Source: JBCCFC01 sp965213595
Lineage (GTDB): Bacteria > Chloroflexota > Anaerolineae > Caldilineales > Caldilineaceae
Direction of reading: 5' to 3'
Length of the DNA stretch: 64,000 bases
NCBI GenBank assembly: GCA_965213595.1
Contig: CBDBZO010000004.1
Location: 248,001-312,000, forward strand
Both the position numbers and the translations under genes were made by a program. This document shows, one piece after another, positions 53,419 through 61,611 of the stretch; the first letter of the stretch is position 1, and each line of letters begins with the position of its first letter. A model generated the notes under the pieces. That model was not told where the DNA came from. It was given only the letters and a program-made list of their open reading frames with translations, and did not search any database.

Positions 53419-55928
53419 GCAATCCCACCATGTCCAACCTCCTCACCCACCTCAACCCACAGCAGCAAGCCGCCGTCCAGGCCGTCGACGGGCCGGTGCT
53501 CGTCCTCGCGGGGCCGGGATCGGGCAAGACGCGGGTGCTGACACACCGCATTGCCTACATGATCCAGGAGCGCGACATTGCGCCCTGGCACATCCTGGCG
53601 ATGACCTTTACGAATAAGGCAGCGCGGGAGATGCGCGAGCGGGTGGAGGGCTTGCTGGCCGAGCGCTTTGGCGAGCCGCTGCCCGGCGAGCGACAGCGGC
53701 TGGGCGGGCTGGCCATCGGCACCTTTCACTCGATCTGCGCGCGCATCCTGCGCGTGGAGACGGACGCGATTGGCTTTGCGCGCAACTGGACGATCTACGA
53801 CAGCGGCGACAGCCTCTCGCTGATTCGGGCGGTGATGCGCGAGCTGGATATCGACGAGAAGCGCTGGTCGCCGCAGTCCGTGCGCGGCTTTATCGGCGGG
53901 CAGAAGAACGAGGTGATCACGCCGGAGCGCGTGCAGGTGGCGAGCTACTTCGAGGAGATTGCGAGCCGCGTCTACACGCGCTACCAGGGGGCGCTACGCC
54001 TCAACAACGCCATGGATTTTGACGATCTGCTGGTGCGCGTCGTGCTGCTGCTGCGCGAGCGCGACGATATCCTACTCAAATACCAGCAGAAGTGGCGGTA
54101 CGTGCTGGTGGACGAGTTCCAGGACACCAACGCGGCACAGTACGAAATTCTGCGCGCGCTGGCGGACGAGCCGACGCGCAACCGCAACCTCTTTGCCGTG
54201 GGCGACGCCGACCAGGCCATCTACCGCTTTCGCGGCGCGGACTACCGCAACGTCGCCCGTTTCCGCGACTCCTACCCGGACGCGCAGGTCATCCTGCTGG
54301 AGCAAAACTACCGCAGCACGCAGCGTATTCTGGACGTGGCCAACGCGGTGATCGAGAACAACCGCAACCGCGTGCCCAAAAAGCTCTTTACCGAAAACGG
54401 CCAGGGCTTGCCGGTGACGCTCTATGAGGCGTACAACGAGACCGAGGAGGCGGCCTACGTCTGCGACCAGGTCGAGCGGCTGGCGGCGGAGATGAAGCTA
54501 AAGGCCGACGATTTCGCGGTGATGTACCGCACCAACGCCCAGTCACGCGCGCTGGAGGAGATTTTTGTCTCGCGCAACCTGCCCTACCGTATCGTGGGGG
54601 CGACGCGCTTCTACGAGCGCCGCGAAATCAAGGATGCGCTGGCCTATCTGCGGCTGGTCAACAACCCGGCGGATTCGGTCTCGCTCAGCCGCATCATCAA
54701 CGTGCCGACGCGCGGCATCGGCACCAAAACCTACGGCGGGCTGACTTTGTGGGCGGCGGAGGTCGGCGTGAGCGAGTACGCTGCGCTGCGCATTTTGCGC
54801 CATGGCCCGGAGCACGTCAACAGCGACCGGCTGCGCGATGGATTGCCGCCGCTGCCGGATGCGGCGATGACGGCTCCGGAGATGAGCGGGCGCGCGCGCA
54901 ATGCCCTGCTGGGCTTTATCACGATGCTCGAAGATTGGGTCACCCTGGCGCGCAACGACCGCTACGACTCCGTCGCCGATTTGCTCGACATGATTCTGAC
55001 CGACTCCGGCTATGTCGACAGCCTGCGGGACGGCACGGACGACGGCGAGGATCGCTTTGAGAACATCCAGGAGCTGCGCTCGGTGGCCGGCGGCTACGAT
55101 CGCACCGTGCCGCTGGAGGACGACCAGACGCCGCTGAGCTTGTTCCTTGAAGAAATTTCGCTGATGAGCGCGCAGGACGAATCCGAGCAGCGCGAGGGCT
55201 CAACCGGCGCGGTCACGCTGATGACGCTGCACACGGCCAAGGGGCTGGAGTTCCCGGTCGTCTTCGTGGTGGGGCTGGAGGAGGGCTTGCTGCCCCACTC
55301 GCGCTCCATCGACAGCGGCGACAGCGAGGACATGGCCGAGGAGCGCCGGCTCTGCTACGTCGGCGTCACGCGCGCCAAGCGGCGGCTGTACCTGACGCAC
55401 GTCTTCCGCCGCAGCCTGTGGGGCAGCACCAACGTGCAGGAGCCCAGCCGCTTCCTGGAGGAGATTCCCGCGTCGCTATTGAGCGGCATGGTCGATAAGC
55501 GCAGCCGCCGCGAAGCCGCCTACGAGCGCGAGACGACATGGGATAACAGCCTTGATTCGTGGGGCGGCAACGGCGGTTCAAATGGACGTGACCGCGTGCG
55601 GCGCAGTTCGCTTGGCGGCGGGCAGAGCGCGGGGTTGCGGTACAGCCCGTACAGCCAGAAAAGCGGGAGGTCGAGTGCGCCGAGTTGGGGGGCGTCGGGG
55701 GATGCGGAGTCGCCGATTGCGCGGCCAACGGAAAACAGAAAACAGAAAACGGAAAACGGAAAACAGCCGACGTTTAAGTCTCGTGATAGCGTCCAGCACG
55801 CCAAATTTGGGGTGGGCACGGTGATCGAAAGCAAGGTGACGCGCAGCGACGAGGAGGTCACGGTGGCCTTTCCGGGCGTGGGCATCAAGAAGCTGTCGGC
55901 GTCGATGGCGAATTTGAAGAAGCTGTGA
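53415..55928 (+). CDS. pcrA: ATP-dependent DNA helicase PcrA/UvrD
   Basis: 837 residues; start either ATG 53415 (overlapping the antidote stop) or ATG 53430, which is the start conserved in the upstream stub. SF1A motifs: Q-motif LNPQQQAAVQ, Walker A AGPGSGKTR, DEFQDTN (motif II), GDADQAIYRFRGA (III), VTLMTLHTAKGLEF (V) and YVGVTRAKRRLYL (VI). The C-terminal end is the Tudor-like HAKFGVGTVIESKV. It unwinds DNA in repair and removes stalled polymerase. Residues about 772-786 (ENRKQKTENGK) come from a CAGAAAA/CGGAAAA heptamer repeat inserted in the flexible tail. Confidence 0.95.
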   Translation: MSNPTMSNLLTHLNPQQQAAVQAVDGPVLVLAGPGSGKTRVLTHRIAYMIQERDIAPWHILAMTFTNKAAREMRERVEGLLAERFGEPLPGERQRLGGLAIGTFHSICARILRVETDAIGFARNWTIYDSGDSLSLIRAVMRELDIDEKRWSPQSVRGFIGGQKNEVITPERVQVASYFEEIASRVYTRYQGALRLNNAMDFDDLLVRVVLLLRERDDILLKYQQKWRYVLVDEFQDTNAAQYEILRALADEPTRNRNLFAVGDADQAIYRFRGADYRNVARFRDSYPDAQVILLEQNYRSTQRILDVANAVIENNRNRVPKKLFTENGQGLPVTLYEAYNETEEAAYVCDQVERLAAEMKLKADDFAVMYRTNAQSRALEEIFVSRNLPYRIVGATRFYERREIKDALAYLRLVNNPADSVSLSRIINVPTRGIGTKTYGGLTLWAAEVGVSEYAALRILRHGPEHVNSDRLRDGLPPLPDAAMTAPEMSGRARNALLGFITMLEDWVTLARNDRYDSVADLLDMILTDSGYVDSLRDGTDDGEDRFENIQELRSVAGGYDRTVPLEDDQTPLSLFLEEISLMSAQDESEQREGSTGAVTLMTLHTAKGLEFPVVFVVGLEEGLLPHSRSIDSGDSEDMAEERRLCYVGVTRAKRRLYLTHVFRRSLWGSTNVQEPSRFLEEIPASLLSGMVDKRSRREAAYERETTWDNSLDSWGGNGGSNGRDRVRRSSLGGGQSAGLRYSPYSQKSGRSSAPSWGASGDAESPIARPTENRKQKTENGKQPTFKSRDSVQHAKFGVGTVIESKVTRSDEEVTVAFPGVGIKKLSASMANLKKL
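55729..55772. repeat. Heptamer tandem repeat inside pcrA
   Basis: Five to six copies of GAAAACA/GAAAACG, encoding TENRKQKTENGK in frame. Same heptamer, same frame and same peptide as at 36931-36975 in an unrelated gene. Confidence 0.9.
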
Positions 55929-55978
55929 TCGCGGAGGAGCATCCTCAGATGCGAACGGACCAACGAGAGAGGGAAGAT

Positions 55979-56197
55979 ATGCTTCAGTTTACGGCAGTAA
56001 TCGAGCGCGAGGGTGATGGATACGTGTCGCTTTGTCCAGAGTTGGATATTGCGAGTCAAGGGGATACGGTCGAGGAAGCGCGGCGGAACTTGATTGAGGC
56101 GCTTGAGCTTTTTTTTGAGGTTGCATCGCCAAGCGAGGTTCAGCAACGACTGCACAAGGAAGTGTTCGTCACACAGATTGGAGTACCCGTTACCTAG
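55979..56197 (+). CDS. hicB: HicB-family antitoxin
   Basis: 72 residues from ATG 55979 (an earlier in-frame start at 55925 overlaps pcrA). LQFTAVIEREGDGYVSLCPELDIASQGDT and EEARRNLIEALELFFE are the partial RNase-H-like HicB fold. It neutralises HicA. Precedes a hicA-like gene by a few bases. Confidence 0.85.
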   Translation: MLQFTAVIEREGDGYVSLCPELDIASQGDTVEEARRNLIEALELFFEVASPSEVQQRLHKEVFVTQIGVPVT

Positions 56198-56200
56198 GCT

Positions 56201-56408
56201 ATGTGTTCTATCAGGCCGCGAAATCTGCGTAATCCTTACCACTCATGGATTCGATCAAGTGCGGCAGCGTGGTAGCCACATCATCATGCAGAGAAGGACG
56301 GAAGAGGGGACAATTACTGTTCCAGTGCCCAATCACAAAGAAGTTCATAGCGGTACGCTACGCTCAATTATTCGGCAATCCGGCTTGTCGCGCTCTCTGT
56401 TTGAATAA
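56201..56408 (+). pseudogene. hicA: HicA toxin gene with a probable 5' frameshift
   Basis: The frame VLSGREICVILTTHGFDQVR, then RGSHIIMQRRTEEGTITVP and LRSIIRQSGLSRSLF is a clear HicA mRNA interferase with its catalytic His in GSHIIM. The only suitable ATG (56201) is out of frame by one base: ATG-T-GTTCTATCA. Removing that T would give M-V-L-S-G-R-E. So the toxin is probably inactivated, or starts at a non-standard codon. Confidence 0.7.
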
Positions 56409-56440
56409 TGGCGCAGACCCTCAAGGAAAGAAGAGCGTTC

Positions 56441-56725
56441 ATGGCACAGAGTCACCAACCGGGCGTAAAAATCACCGCCCACTACGACGAACAGTCCGAC
56501 ATCCTCACCTACGCCTTTGTCGACAAGCCGCAGCCCGCCGTAGCCGAAGAAGCTGCCAACGAAATCTGGGTGCGCTTCGACCCGGACAGCCGCCGAGTCA
56601 TCACGGTCGATGTGCATCACTTTTCCAAGCGCGTCGAGGAAGCGTTCGGCCCGTCGCTGACCTATAGTGAACGGAGCGATTCAGAGCGGATTGAAGCGCT
56701 GGCGTTGATAACCTCGGCGGACTAA
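56441..56725 (+). CDS. DUF2283 family protein
   Basis: 94 residues from ATG 56441, which has an AAGGAAAG site upstream; an alternative ATG at 56408 overlaps the hicA stop. ITAHYDEQSDILTYAFVDKP and EIWVRFDPDSRRVITVDVHH match DUF2283, small proteins often found beside toxin-antitoxin genes and in cyanobacteria and Chloroflexota. Function unknown. Confidence 0.75.
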   Translation: MAQSHQPGVKITAHYDEQSDILTYAFVDKPQPAVAEEAANEIWVRFDPDSRRVITVDVHHFSKRVEEAFGPSLTYSERSDSERIEALALITSAD

Positions 56726-56910
56726 CTTGCACGCCGAAAAAATCTAGGTGCACTTCAACCCAACTCGACGACCGCCCACCCCCTCAGCGACCAACCACCC
56801 TCGTCCGGATTTGCCCACGCCGTTACAGACGCGGCGCGGGCCGTTTGCTACCCTATTATGTATAGCAGAACAAAAGAAAAGGGTCGTCCACGAAGGAGGA
56901 ATCGCAAGCT

Positions 56911-57432
56911 ATGCAGTCCAAATCGTTTAATCTTTCATCCACCATGCGCGATGGGCTAACGCCCGGCGAGCGGGACGAAATTCGCCAGCACATCAACCGC
57001 ACCGCCTGGCTGCTGGACAGCGCCTTTCGCGTGCCGCTCATCAACTACCGCGTGGGGCTGGACAGCTTAATTGGCCTCATCCCCGGCGCGGGCGACGTGG
57101 TGGGCCTGGGGCTCTCCAGCTACATTCTGGTGCAGGCTGCGCGCCTCGGCGTGCCCCGCTCCACGCTCGTTCACATGACGGCCAACGTGCTCGTTGAGAC
57201 GCTGGTCGGCATCATCCCCATCGTCGGCGATCTCTTTGACTTTGCCTTTAAGGCCAATCAGCGCAACGTGCGCCTGCTCAACGAAGCGCTGGATGCGCCC
57301 GATCAGACGGCCGCCCGCAGCCGCTCCGTGGTTGCGCGCACGGGAACGTTCCTCGTCGGCAGCCTGGTGGCGCTGGGCGCGGGCGGCGTCTGGCTCGTGC
57401 GCTCACTCTGGATGATGCTGTTTGGTGGCTGA
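56911..57432 (+). CDS. DUF4112 family membrane protein
   Basis: 173 residues. The block DSLIGLIPGAGDVVGLGLSS followed by VETLVGIIPIVGDLFDFAF is the repeated LIPxxGD signature of DUF4112. Two or three membrane segments are expected, the last at residues about 145-168. Function unknown. A strong terminator follows. Confidence 0.85.
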   Translation: MQSKSFNLSSTMRDGLTPGERDEIRQHINRTAWLLDSAFRVPLINYRVGLDSLIGLIPGAGDVVGLGLSSYILVQAARLGVPRSTLVHMTANVLVETLVGIIPIVGDLFDFAFKANQRNVRLLNEALDAPDQTAARSRSVVARTGTFLVGSLVALGAGGVWLVRSLWMMLFGG

Positions 57433-57466
57433 GGCCGCTTGCTTCACCGGGCCGCAATACGCGGTC

Positions 57467-57502
57467 AAGCGCTTCAGCGTCCCCAACGCTGAAGCGCTTT
57501 TG
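57467..57502 (+). terminator. Rho-independent terminator after the DUF4112 gene
   Basis: Arms AAGCGCTTCAGCGT and ACGCTGAAGCGCTT with a 5-base loop run into TTTGCGTT. The rest of 57503-57679 shows nothing assignable. Confidence 0.87.
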
Positions 57503-57679
57503 CGTTCAAAAGCTACCAGCGCGAAGATTGATAGCGCCTGAAAGGTCAGCAGTAGTAGGATGGCAGCGGTAGGATGACGGGCGTCGGTGAATGCGACCGA
57601 GCAGCGCATTGCGGAGGCAGCGTCTTCCGGTGAGACCAAGTCAACATGAGAAATCACGTCTACCCATTCACACGCCTTT

Positions 57680-59281
57680 ATGACACAACCCGCCGTCCCC
57701 TCCTCCCGCCTCGCAGGCTTTTACCAAAAATCCGTTGCCGCACGCACGGACATTCTCGCTCATTGGGCGGAGTTGACACCGGAGGAGACTAACACCCTGC
57801 ACGACGGTCTCAGCGTGGCGCAGGCGGACAAGATGATCGAGAACGTCGTGGGGCGCTACAGCCTGCCGCTCGGCATTGCGACCAACTTCCGCATCAACGG
57901 GCGCGATGTGCTCGTGCCGATGGTGGTCGAGGAGCCGTCGGTGGTGGCGGCGGTCAGCTTTGCGGCCAAGCTGGCTCGCGGTGCAGAGGGGGGTGACGAA
58001 GAGACGCCCGGCGCACAGAGCGGCTTCCGCACGGGCAGCACCGAGCCGCTGATGATCGCCCAGGTGCAGCTGCTGGACGTGGCGGACTTTGATCGGGCCG
58101 AGGCCGACATTCTCGCCGCCCGCCAGGAGCTGCTTGCGCTCGCCGACACCAGCCCCACCATTGCCCGCCTCGGCGGCGGCCCGCGCGATCTCGTCGTCCG
58201 CCGCCTGCCCCAGACGCCCACCATTCCCATGCTGATCGTCCACCTGCACTTCGACGCGCGCGACGCCATGGGCGCCAACGCCGTCAACACCGCGGCGGAG
58301 ACGATTGCGCCGGAGCTGGAGCGGTTGAGCGGTGGGCGCGCGCTGCTGCGCATCTTGAGCAACCTGTCGGATCAGCGCCGCGCCTGGGCCGAAGTCGCCA
58401 TCCCGGCCCACCGTTTCGACACCCAAACGCTGAACGGTGCAACGATCATCCAAAATATCGCCCACGCCAACGCCTTTGCCGTCGCCGACCCCTACCGCGC
58501 GGCTACCCACAACAAGGGCATTTTCAACGGCCTCGATGCCGTCGCCCTGGCCACGGGCAACGACTGGCGCGCCATCGAGGCGGGTGCACACGCCTGGGCG
58601 GCGCGGGACGGGCAGTATCGGGCGCTGACGACGTGGCGGGTTGAGCAGGGGAGCAGGAGAGCGGGAGAGCAGGGGAGCAGGGGAGCAGGGGAGCAGGAGA
58701 GCAGGAGAGCGGGAGAGCAGGGGAGCAGGGGAGCAGGGGAGCAGGGGAGCAGGAGAGCGGGAGAGCAGGAGAGCAGGAGAGCAGGGGAGCAGGGGAGCAG
58801 GAGAGCAGGAGAGCGGGAGAGCAGGGGAGCAGGGGAGCAGGGGAGCAGGGGAGCGGGAGAGCAGGGGAGCAGGGGAGCAGGGGAGCGGGAGAGTAAGGAG
58901 GGGACATCTTTCTTGCTTCGAGGCAGGCTCGAACTGCCCCTGGCCGTGGGCACGGTTGGTGGGGCAACGCGGGCGCACCCGGCTGCGCGGGTGGCGCTGA
59001 AAATCCTGGGATTAAGCGATGGCGAGCGAACTCAGCCGGGCAGCGCGCGGGAGCTCAGCGAGATTATGGCCGCGGTGGGGCTGGCGCAGAATTTGGCCGC
59101 CCTGCGCGCCCTGGCAACCGAGGGCATCCAGCGTGGCCACATGAGCCTGCACGCGCGCCAAATCGCCGTGGCCGCTGGGGCAAGCGGGGCCGAGGTCGAC
59201 CGCGTGGCGGCGCGCCTGGTCGAGCTGGGCGAAATTCGCGTCGAGCGCGCGCGGGAGATATTGAAAGAAAGTAATCAGTAG
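57680..59281 (+). CDS. mvaA: Hydroxymethylglutaryl-CoA reductase, class II, with a repeat insertion
   Basis: 533 residues, about 100 more than class II relatives. ENVVG (54-58) in MIENVVGRYSLPLG, the dinucleotide/CoA block RDAMGANAVNTAAE (about 193-206), and a C-terminal GHMSLHARQIAVAAGA with the catalytic-flap His are intact. It interconverts HMG-CoA and mevalonate for isoprenoid synthesis, in tandem with the HMG-CoA synthase downstream. Residues about 321-405 are an in-frame Gly/Ser/Arg/Ala/Glu repeat placed exactly in the loop between YRALTTWRV and RGRLELPLAVG. The final residues SNQ and the TAG come from another repeat. Confidence 0.9.
   Translation: MTQPAVPSSRLAGFYQKSVAARTDILAHWAELTPEETNTLHDGLSVAQADKMIENVVGRYSLPLGIATNFRINGRDVLVPMVVEEPSVVAAVSFAAKLARGAEGGDEETPGAQSGFRTGSTEPLMIAQVQLLDVADFDRAEADILAARQELLALADTSPTIARLGGGPRDLVVRRLPQTPTIPMLIVHLHFDARDAMGANAVNTAAETIAPELERLSGGRALLRILSNLSDQRRAWAEVAIPAHRFDTQTLNGATIIQNIAHANAFAVADPYRAATHNKGIFNGLDAVALATGNDWRAIEAGAHAWAARDGQYRALTTWRVEQGSRRAGEQGSRGAGEQESRRAGEQGSRGAGEQGSRRAGEQESRRAGEQGSRRAGERESRGAGEQGSRGAGEQGSRGAGERESKEGTSFLLRGRLELPLAVGTVGGATRAHPAARVALKILGLSDGERTQPGSARELSEIMAAVGLAQNLAALRALATEGIQRGHMSLHARQIAVAAGASGAEVDRVAARLVELGEIRVERAREILKESNQ
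58641..58895. repeat. Octamer tandem repeat inside mvaA (about 31 units)
   Basis: Degenerate copies of GGGGAGCA, GGAGAGCA and GGAGAGCG with an 8-base period; three units equal 24 bases and give an 8-residue EQGSRGAG period. It stays open in all frames on both strands, which explains long overlapping ORFs here. Not a CRISPR: there are no spacers. Confidence 0.95.
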
Positions 59282-59370
59282 CCAGTGATCAGTAGTCAGT
59301 AGATAAGCCGTGAATCTTCTACTGCTGACTGATTACTGCTGACCGATTACTGATTACTGATTATTGACCA
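59272..59370. repeat. Heptamer-type inverted repeat between mvaA and the HMG-CoA synthase gene
   Basis: AGTAATC, AGTAGCC, AGTGATC and AGTAGTC heptamers on the left and their complements (GATTACT, GACTGATT) on the right form a long imperfect hairpin. It contains the mvaA stop codon and ends 12 bases before the next gene. Confidence 0.85.
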
Positions 59371-59381
59371 CTGGAGAGAAC

Positions 59382-60434
59382 ATGCTAAACCAACCTACCC
59401 ATCCTGTCGGCCTCGTCGGCTACGGAGCCTACGTCCCGCGCTATCGTCTGCCCGGCCACGAGATCAGCCGGGTGTGGACGGAGGGCAACAGCGCCAGCCC
59501 CGTCAAGGAAAAAGCCGTGCCCGGCATGGACGAGGATACGGCGACCATGAGCATCGAGGCGGCGCGCAACGCGCTGGCCCGCGCACAAATCGATCCGCGC
59601 CAGATCAGCGCCGTCTGGATCGGCAGCGAGAGCCATCCCTACGCCGTCAAGCCCACGGGCACCATCGTCGCCGAGGCCATCGGCGCCACGCCCGTGACGC
59701 TGGCGGCGGACTGGCAATTTGCCTGCAAAGCGGGCACGGAGGCCATGCAGGCCGCGATTGGCCTGGTCGGCAGCGGCATGGCGGCGTATGCGCTTGCCAT
59801 CGGCATGGATACGGCCCAGGGTCGCCCCGGCGATGCGCTGGAGTATACGGCGGGCGCGGGCGGCGCGGCCTTTCTCATCGGCCCAGCCGAGCAGGCGCTG
59901 GCGACCATCGAGCGCACCGGCAGCTTCGTCACCGACACGACGGACTTTTGGCGACGCCCGACAACGCACTACCCGTCGCACGCCGAACGCTTTAGCGGCG
60001 ACCCCGGCTACTTTGGCCACGTGATTCCCGCGGCGAAGGAGATGATGTTGGCGATGGGCACGCAGCCGTCCGATTACGACTGGGTCGTCTTTCACCAGCC
60101 CAACCGCAAGTTTCCCACGCGCGCGCTCAAGCAGCTCGGCTTTACGGCGGAGCAGTGGGGGCCGGGCCTGCTCGTCGGCGAGATCGGCAACACCTACGCT
60201 GGCTCCTCCATGATCGGGCTGGCGGCCACGCTGGATGTCGCCCAGCCCGGCGACCGCATCCTGCTCGTCAGCTACGGCAGCGGCGCGGGCTCGGATGCGT
60301 TTGATCTGCGCGCTACCGAGCGGCTGACCGACGCCCGCCGTCGCGCCGCCACAACTCGCGACTACATCCACCGCCGCACGCCTATTGACTATGCGCAATA
60401 TGTCCGCATCCGCGGCAAGCTGGCGACCCACTGA
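59382..60434 (+). CDS. Hydroxymethylglutaryl-CoA synthase, archaeal type
   Basis: 350 residues from ATG 59382 (GGAGAG upstream). Archaeal-type HMG-CoA synthase: VGLVGYGAYVPRYRLP N-terminus, catalytic Cys115 in DWQFACKAGTEAM, and His in VVFHQPNRKF. It condenses acetoacetyl-CoA with acetyl-CoA, directly feeding MvaA. Archaeal operons usually add a thiolase and a DUF35 protein; neither is next to it here. Confidence 0.92.
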   Translation: MLNQPTHPVGLVGYGAYVPRYRLPGHEISRVWTEGNSASPVKEKAVPGMDEDTATMSIEAARNALARAQIDPRQISAVWIGSESHPYAVKPTGTIVAEAIGATPVTLAADWQFACKAGTEAMQAAIGLVGSGMAAYALAIGMDTAQGRPGDALEYTAGAGGAAFLIGPAEQALATIERTGSFVTDTTDFWRRPTTHYPSHAERFSGDPGYFGHVIPAAKEMMLAMGTQPSDYDWVVFHQPNRKFPTRALKQLGFTAEQWGPGLLVGEIGNTYAGSSMIGLAATLDVAQPGDRILLVSYGSGAGSDAFDLRATERLTDARRRAATTRDYIHRRTPIDYAQYVRIRGKLATH

Positions 60435-60629
60435 GCTATTGTAGCGTGCGAAGCGTGGATGAGGTGGTGACGCGTTTCCGTGATAATCGTGGAATTGATG
60501 GCCCTAGAACCCGCGGCACTACGGGTGGTAATCGACGGGCAGCAATGCACGGAACGCAACGCGTCCTCCTGTCGTTCGGCAGGGGAACGCGTTTTTGTTA
60601 TACTGTGCCAAATCAAATCAGAGCCAACC

Positions 60630-61469
60630 ATGCCCACGATCCTCATTTCCAACGACGACGGCGTCTACTCGCCCGGCCTGCTGGCGCTCAAGCAGACGCT
60701 CGGCCAGCTGGGCGACGTCCACGTGATTGCGCCGGACCGCAACCGCAGCGCCGTCAGCCACACCAAGACGATGCACGAGCCGGTGCGCGTGCATCCAGTC
60801 GAGCTGGCGGATGGCAGCACGGCGCTGGCATGCACCGGTGGCCCGGCGGATTGCGTGGCGCTCGCCGCGGGCGGGCTGCTCGGCCACGTGCCCGATCTCG
60901 TGGTTGGCGGCATCAACGACGGCTACAATTTGGATGTGGACGTGAGCTACAGCGGCACGGTCGCCTGCGCCAAGGAGGCCGTCGTCAACGGCATCGCGGG
61001 GCTGGCGGTGAGCACCAACTTCTACGACCGCATCCACGAAGCGGGCCACGATGTGCAGGTCGTGCTGGCCGATGTAGCGGCGGTGGCGCTGGAGGTGGCG
61101 GCGCGGCTGCTCTCGGACGCGCCGGGCACGACGCTGCCGCGACAGACGCTGCTCAACCTCAACGTGCCGGGCACGCCGGGGCGCGAGCTGCGCGGCGTGC
61201 GCATTACGCGGCTGGGCGGGCGCACCTACCGCGAGGAATTGGTTGAGCGCCGCGATCCGCGCGGTCGCCCGTACTACTGGATCGGCAGCCGCGGGCCAAC
61301 GGACACGCCGGGCGACGTCGACGGCGCGAACGGCAACAGCGTGACCAGCAGCGACGTGAACGCCGTGCGCAACGGCTTCGCCAGCATCACGCCAATCACG
61401 CTGGACATGACGGACTACGACTTTCTCACGCACATGAGCGAGTGGACGCTGAACGGGATCGTTGAGTGA
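60630..61469 (+). CDS. surE: 5'/3'-nucleotidase SurE
   Basis: 279 residues from ATG 60630; the frame runs upstream to 60480 without family match. Metal-binding SNDDG (7-11), NRSAVSH, and GGINDGYNLDVDVSYSGTV match SurE, a metal-dependent phosphatase of nucleoside monophosphates linked to stationary-phase survival. A TATACT box lies at 60599-60604. The 195-base gap before it shows no other feature. Confidence 0.93.
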   Translation: MPTILISNDDGVYSPGLLALKQTLGQLGDVHVIAPDRNRSAVSHTKTMHEPVRVHPVELADGSTALACTGGPADCVALAAGGLLGHVPDLVVGGINDGYNLDVDVSYSGTVACAKEAVVNGIAGLAVSTNFYDRIHEAGHDVQVVLADVAAVALEVAARLLSDAPGTTLPRQTLLNLNVPGTPGRELRGVRITRLGGRTYREELVERRDPRGRPYYWIGSRGPTDTPGDVDGANGNSVTSSDVNAVRNGFASITPITLDMTDYDFLTHMSEWTLNGIVE

Positions 61470-61495
61470 TCGATAGGGCAGATTTAAAAATTGAT

Positions 61496-61568
61496 CCATG
61501 AAGGACACGAAGAGCACGAAGGGAGAGGGTCGACGTTCTTCCTTCGTGAACCTTCGTGCTCTTCGTGG
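61496..61568. repeat. CACGAAG/CTTCGTG hairpin, copy 2
   Basis: CCATGAAGGACACGAAGAGC and its complement around 61541-61568, with the interior AGAGGGTCGACGTTCTTCC shared exactly with the copy at 63425-63498. Confidence 0.85.
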
Positions 61569-61611
61569 ATAAATTCTTGAAAATTTTTCTAGCCTGGTTG
61601 AGAGTAAAATC

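Noticed and set aside
52653..53553. Simple target-site duplication by a transposon carrying the toxin-antitoxin module
   Set aside because: The roughly 125-base repeat is far longer than known target duplications, the copies differ mainly at silent sites, and no transposase or terminal repeats bracket the module.
56245..56667. 140-codon plus-strand frame over the hicA and DUF2283 region
   Set aside because: Out of frame with both the HicA and DUF2283 coding signals and without a family of its own.
58641..58895. Possible CRISPR array or long antisense proteins in the octamer repeat
   Set aside because: Continuous 8-base tandem repeat without spacers, lying within a conserved enzyme; open frames on both strands result from the repeat lacking stops in any frame.
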